Shown in pieces: positions 23,719 through 25,032 of a DNA stretch of 25,032 bases; the stretch's first letter is position 1, and each line of letters opens with the position of its first letter. Origin of the DNA: Bacteroidales bacterium. GTDB taxonomy: Bacteria; Bacteroidota; Bacteroidia; Bacteroidales; WCHB1-69. The stretch covers positions 1 through 25,032 of the forward strand of contig JAQUGA010000014.1 of NCBI GenBank assembly GCA_028684405.1. Reading direction: 5' to 3'. The notes under the pieces were generated by a model. The model was not told the origin of the DNA. It did no database searches and worked only from the letters and a program-made list of their open reading frames with translations. The translations under genes were made by a program, and so were the position numbers.

Positions 23719-23726
23719 CAAAAATA
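23719..23726 (-). promoter_or_regulatory. -7 promoter element for porQ
   Basis: The minus strand reads TATTTTTG followed by C, a full TAnnTTTGY match, 32 nt upstream of the ATG. No -33 TTTG at standard spacing. Confidence 0.5.
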
Positions 23727-23833
23727 ATACTAAATAACGAAAGTCTCCTTCAATTATTGCAATGAGATAATTTCAGTTGTTAAGAAAATAGGATTTCGAG
23801 CATTAAAAAGTGAAAAAAAGACTAAAAAACATC

Positions 23834-23858
23834 AAAATCGATAATATTTTTCGATTTT
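23834..23858. repeat. Inverted repeat between the porQ and HU-like promoters
   Basis: AAAATCGA (23834-23841) and TCGATTTT (23851-23858) are perfect reverse complements with a 9-nt loop, followed on the plus strand by a T-rich run. It ends 24 nt upstream of the HU-like -7 box, so it may be an operator; it also has the look of a terminator, but no gene ends there. Confidence 0.55.
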
Positions 23859-23882
23859 TATTTTTTGTTTGAAAAAACCTTA

Positions 23883-23890
23883 TATCTTTG
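23883..23890 (+). promoter_or_regulatory. -7 promoter element for the HU-like gene
   Basis: TATCTTTG followed by C matches TAnnTTTGY. TTTG copies at 23864-23867 and 23868-23871 lie closer than the usual 19 nt. The transcript would have a leader of about 45 nt, with a four-codon ATG frame (23904-23918) before the real gene. Confidence 0.55.
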
Positions 23891-23942
23891 CAAACCTTAA
23901 AGTTATGAATAAAAATTAATCAGTAATAAAATTTATATAATT

Positions 23943-24227
23943 ATGACAAAAGCAGAATTAGTTGCCGAAATTTCGAACAAAACAGGAATAGAGAAAGTAG
24001 CTGTACAAACAACTATTGAGGCTTTTATGACCTCTATCAAAAATTCTTTAGCACGTAATGAGCCAGTTTATCTCAGAGGCTTTGGAAGTTTTACTATAAA
24101 AAGAAGAGCTGAAAAAACAGGACGTAATATTTCCAAAAATACTACAATAATCATTCCAGCTCATAACATTCCCGCATTCAAACCTGCCAAAAGTTTTGTA
24201 AATGGTATAAAAAACAAAGTAAAATAG
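23943..24227 (+). CDS. HU/IHF-family DNA-binding protein
   Basis: The 94-residue protein is a histone-like nucleoid protein. It starts with the helical dimerisation part (MTKAELVAEISNKTGIEKV, 1-19) and then has the RGFGSFTIKRR turn and strands (45-55). The DNA-binding arm region follows (about 55-78), with AHNIPAFKPAKSF at the end, where HU has the PAFKxGK motif. It binds and bends DNA as a dimer. It is followed after 28 nt by the 29-codon basic gene and then by an RNase E/G gene, a grouping conserved in the phylum. Confidence 0.95.
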   Translation: MTKAELVAEISNKTGIEKVAVQTTIEAFMTSIKNSLARNEPVYLRGFGSFTIKRRAEKTGRNISKNTTIIIPAHNIPAFKPAKSFVNGIKNKVK

Positions 24228-24255
24228 TCTATAACATCAATTAAAATTATCTATC

Positions 24256-24345
24256 ATGCCTAGCGGAAAGAAAAGAAAAAGACATAAAATGTCGACGCAT
24301 AAACGCAAAAAACGTTTGAGAAAAAATCGTCATAAAAACAAATAA
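24256..24345 (+). CDS. Tiny basic protein, mS38/bS22-like
   Basis: An ATG at 24256 opens a 29-codon frame, about 60% lysine, arginine and histidine: MPSGKKRKRHKM, then THKRKKRLRKNRHKNK to the end. Near-identical peptides recur in Bacteroidota between HU and RNase E/G genes, which is why I call it real despite its size. The KRxKM..HKxKKRxRxxR pattern resembles the short basic C-terminus of mitochondrial mS38 and actinobacterial bS22, which are small-subunit ribosomal proteins. That link is an inference from pattern alone. It begins 28 nt after the HU-like stop and is probably cotranscribed; a hairpin follows it. Confidence 0.82.
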   Translation: MPSGKKRKRHKMSTHKRKKRLRKNRHKNK

Positions 24346-24625
24346 TTAAACCGTTATTGTTTATCAAATTATACATAGTGTCGATTTTGTCACTATGTAT
24401 ATTTGTTTTATACTGTAGTCTTTGCACTATTTTGTTAACAATGAATTATCTGAACGCACTAGAAGCCAAATAGTAAAAACCTATTGTCGATATTGAGGGA
24501 AAGAATGAATAAACTATACGAAATAGTTTGAATTTTAAAAATACATTCAAAAATTCAAAATAAGACACCCATGGCAAATACTATTTTCAATTTTGTACTA
24601 AAATATTCTAAAGCACCACTTTAAG
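24346..24625. other. Intergenic region and probable leader of the RNase E/G gene
   Basis: This 280-nt AT-rich gap holds the terminator-like hairpin at 24370-24401 and a 7-bp inverted repeat AAACTAT/ATAGTTT (24511-24529). A looser repeat of GAATTTT and AAAATTC lies further on. No gene and no perfect TAnnTTTG box were seen; CAATTTTG (24588-24595) is one mismatch away. Confidence 0.5.
24370..24410 (+). terminator. Likely terminator after the HU-like / tiny basic gene unit
   Basis: TATACATAGTG (24370-24380) pairs with CACTATGTATA (24391-24401), an 11-bp perfect stem with a 10-nt loop. It is followed by TTTGTTTTA rather than a clean T-run, so termination may be partial. Confidence 0.65.
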
Positions 24626-25032
24626 ATGAGTGATATAGTAAACAGAGAACTAATAATAAATTCCGAGAAATCGGAAGTGGAAATTGCATTGCTTGAAGAG
24701 AAAGTTCTTGTTGAGCTCAATCAAGACAAATCGAATCCCAATCACATGGTTGGGGATGTTTATTTGGGTAGAGTAAAAAAAATAATGCCCGGATTAAATG
24801 CCGCATTTATAGATGTTGGCTATGAAAAAGATGCATTTTTGCATTACCTCGATTTAGGAACAAATGTGCGCACTATAAATACATTTATTAAACGTTGCAT
24901 TACGGAGCACAATACGGATACTTCTATCGAAAACGTAAAGTTTGAACCAGAAATTGAGAAAAATGATAAAATATCACATGTTCTCACTTCGGGACAGTCT
25001 ATTTTAGTTCAAATTGCTAAAGAACCTATTTC
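24626..25032 (+). CDS. rng: Ribonuclease E/G family protein, 5' part only
   Basis: An ATG at 24626 opens 135 complete codons that run off the right edge. The sequence matches the N-terminus of RNase E/G: RELIINSEKSEVEIALLEE (7-25), then the S1-type RNA-binding domain with GDVYLGRVKKIMPGLNAAFI (44-63) and VGYEKDAFLHYLDLG (65-79), interrupted by the charged insertion usual in Bacteroidota (about 80-117). The catalytic DNase I-like domain lies beyond the window. The enzyme cleaves single-stranded RNA in rRNA maturation and mRNA decay. Whether it is better called Rng or Rne cannot be decided from this part; the phylum has a single Rng-length type. Confidence 0.93.
   Translation, partial: MSDIVNRELIINSEKSEVEIALLEEKVLVELNQDKSNPNHMVGDVYLGRVKKIMPGLNAAFIDVGYEKDAFLHYLDLGTNVRTINTFIKRCITEHNTDTSIENVKFEPEIEKNDKISHVLTSGQSILVQIAKEPI

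Noticed and set aside
1..25032. CRISPR array, tRNA/rRNA genes, insertion sequences, prophage or defence island
   Set aside because: No spaced direct repeats, cloverleaf-like or rRNA-like sequence, transposase motifs or phage genes were found while reading both strands.

Overview
The window is AT-rich and comes from a member of the Bacteroidota, most likely a Bacteroidales-type genome. Four things point there. It encodes the type IX secretion protein PorQ and a secreted protein with a type IX C-terminal sorting domain. The gene order DUF4271 - hemD - rnpA - yidD is typical of the phylum. The order HU-like protein - tiny lysine/arginine-rich protein - RNase E/G is also typical. Nearly every transcription unit is preceded by the phylum's -7 promoter element TAnnTTTG, best seen upstream of the FKBP gene. 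No tRNA, rRNA, insertion sequence, prophage or CRISPR array was seen.

Positions 1-8761 (minus strand) form a tight run of ten genes with gaps of 52 nt or less and several overlaps. In transcription order they are a DUF4271 membrane protein, uroporphyrinogen-III synthase (hemD), the RNase P protein (rnpA), membrane insertion factor yidD, an S41 processing protease, an O-antigen ligase/polymerase-like protein, cytidine deaminase (cdd), a flavin-reductase-like protein with a signal peptide, a CPBP membrane protease, and a GH5-like glycosidase cut by the window edge. Only one clear promoter was found, upstream of the first gene.

Positions 8762-12632 hold a plus-strand aldehyde dehydrogenase facing a minus-strand pair (a PLP aminotransferase and a membrane protein with an Mpv17-like C-terminus). 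A strong bidirectional terminator lies between them. Positions 12633-15719 hold three plus-strand genes: an SDR epimerase-like enzyme, a secreted DUF3108 protein and a small type IX cargo protein with two Fn3-like repeats.

Positions 15772-20637 are minus strand: an operon yicC - manA-like - queA-like (4-nt gaps), an exported FKBP-type prolyl isomerase with its own promoter and terminator, and a short DUF1338 protein. Positions 20972-23686 hold a PhoA-type alkaline phosphatase convergent with, and overlapping by 12 bp, porQ. Positions 23943-25032 hold the HU-like gene, a 29-codon basic gene and the start of an RNase E/G gene.

Most of the window is core metabolism, RNA processing and envelope maintenance. 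PorQ and the sorting-domain cargo belong to one secretion pathway. RnpA, YicC and RNase E/G are all RNA-processing factors. No defence or mobile system was recognised. The less ordinary items are the exported flavin-reductase-like protein, the Mpv17-like membrane protein, the extended QueA homologue, the short DUF1338 protein and the tiny mS38/bS22-like protein.
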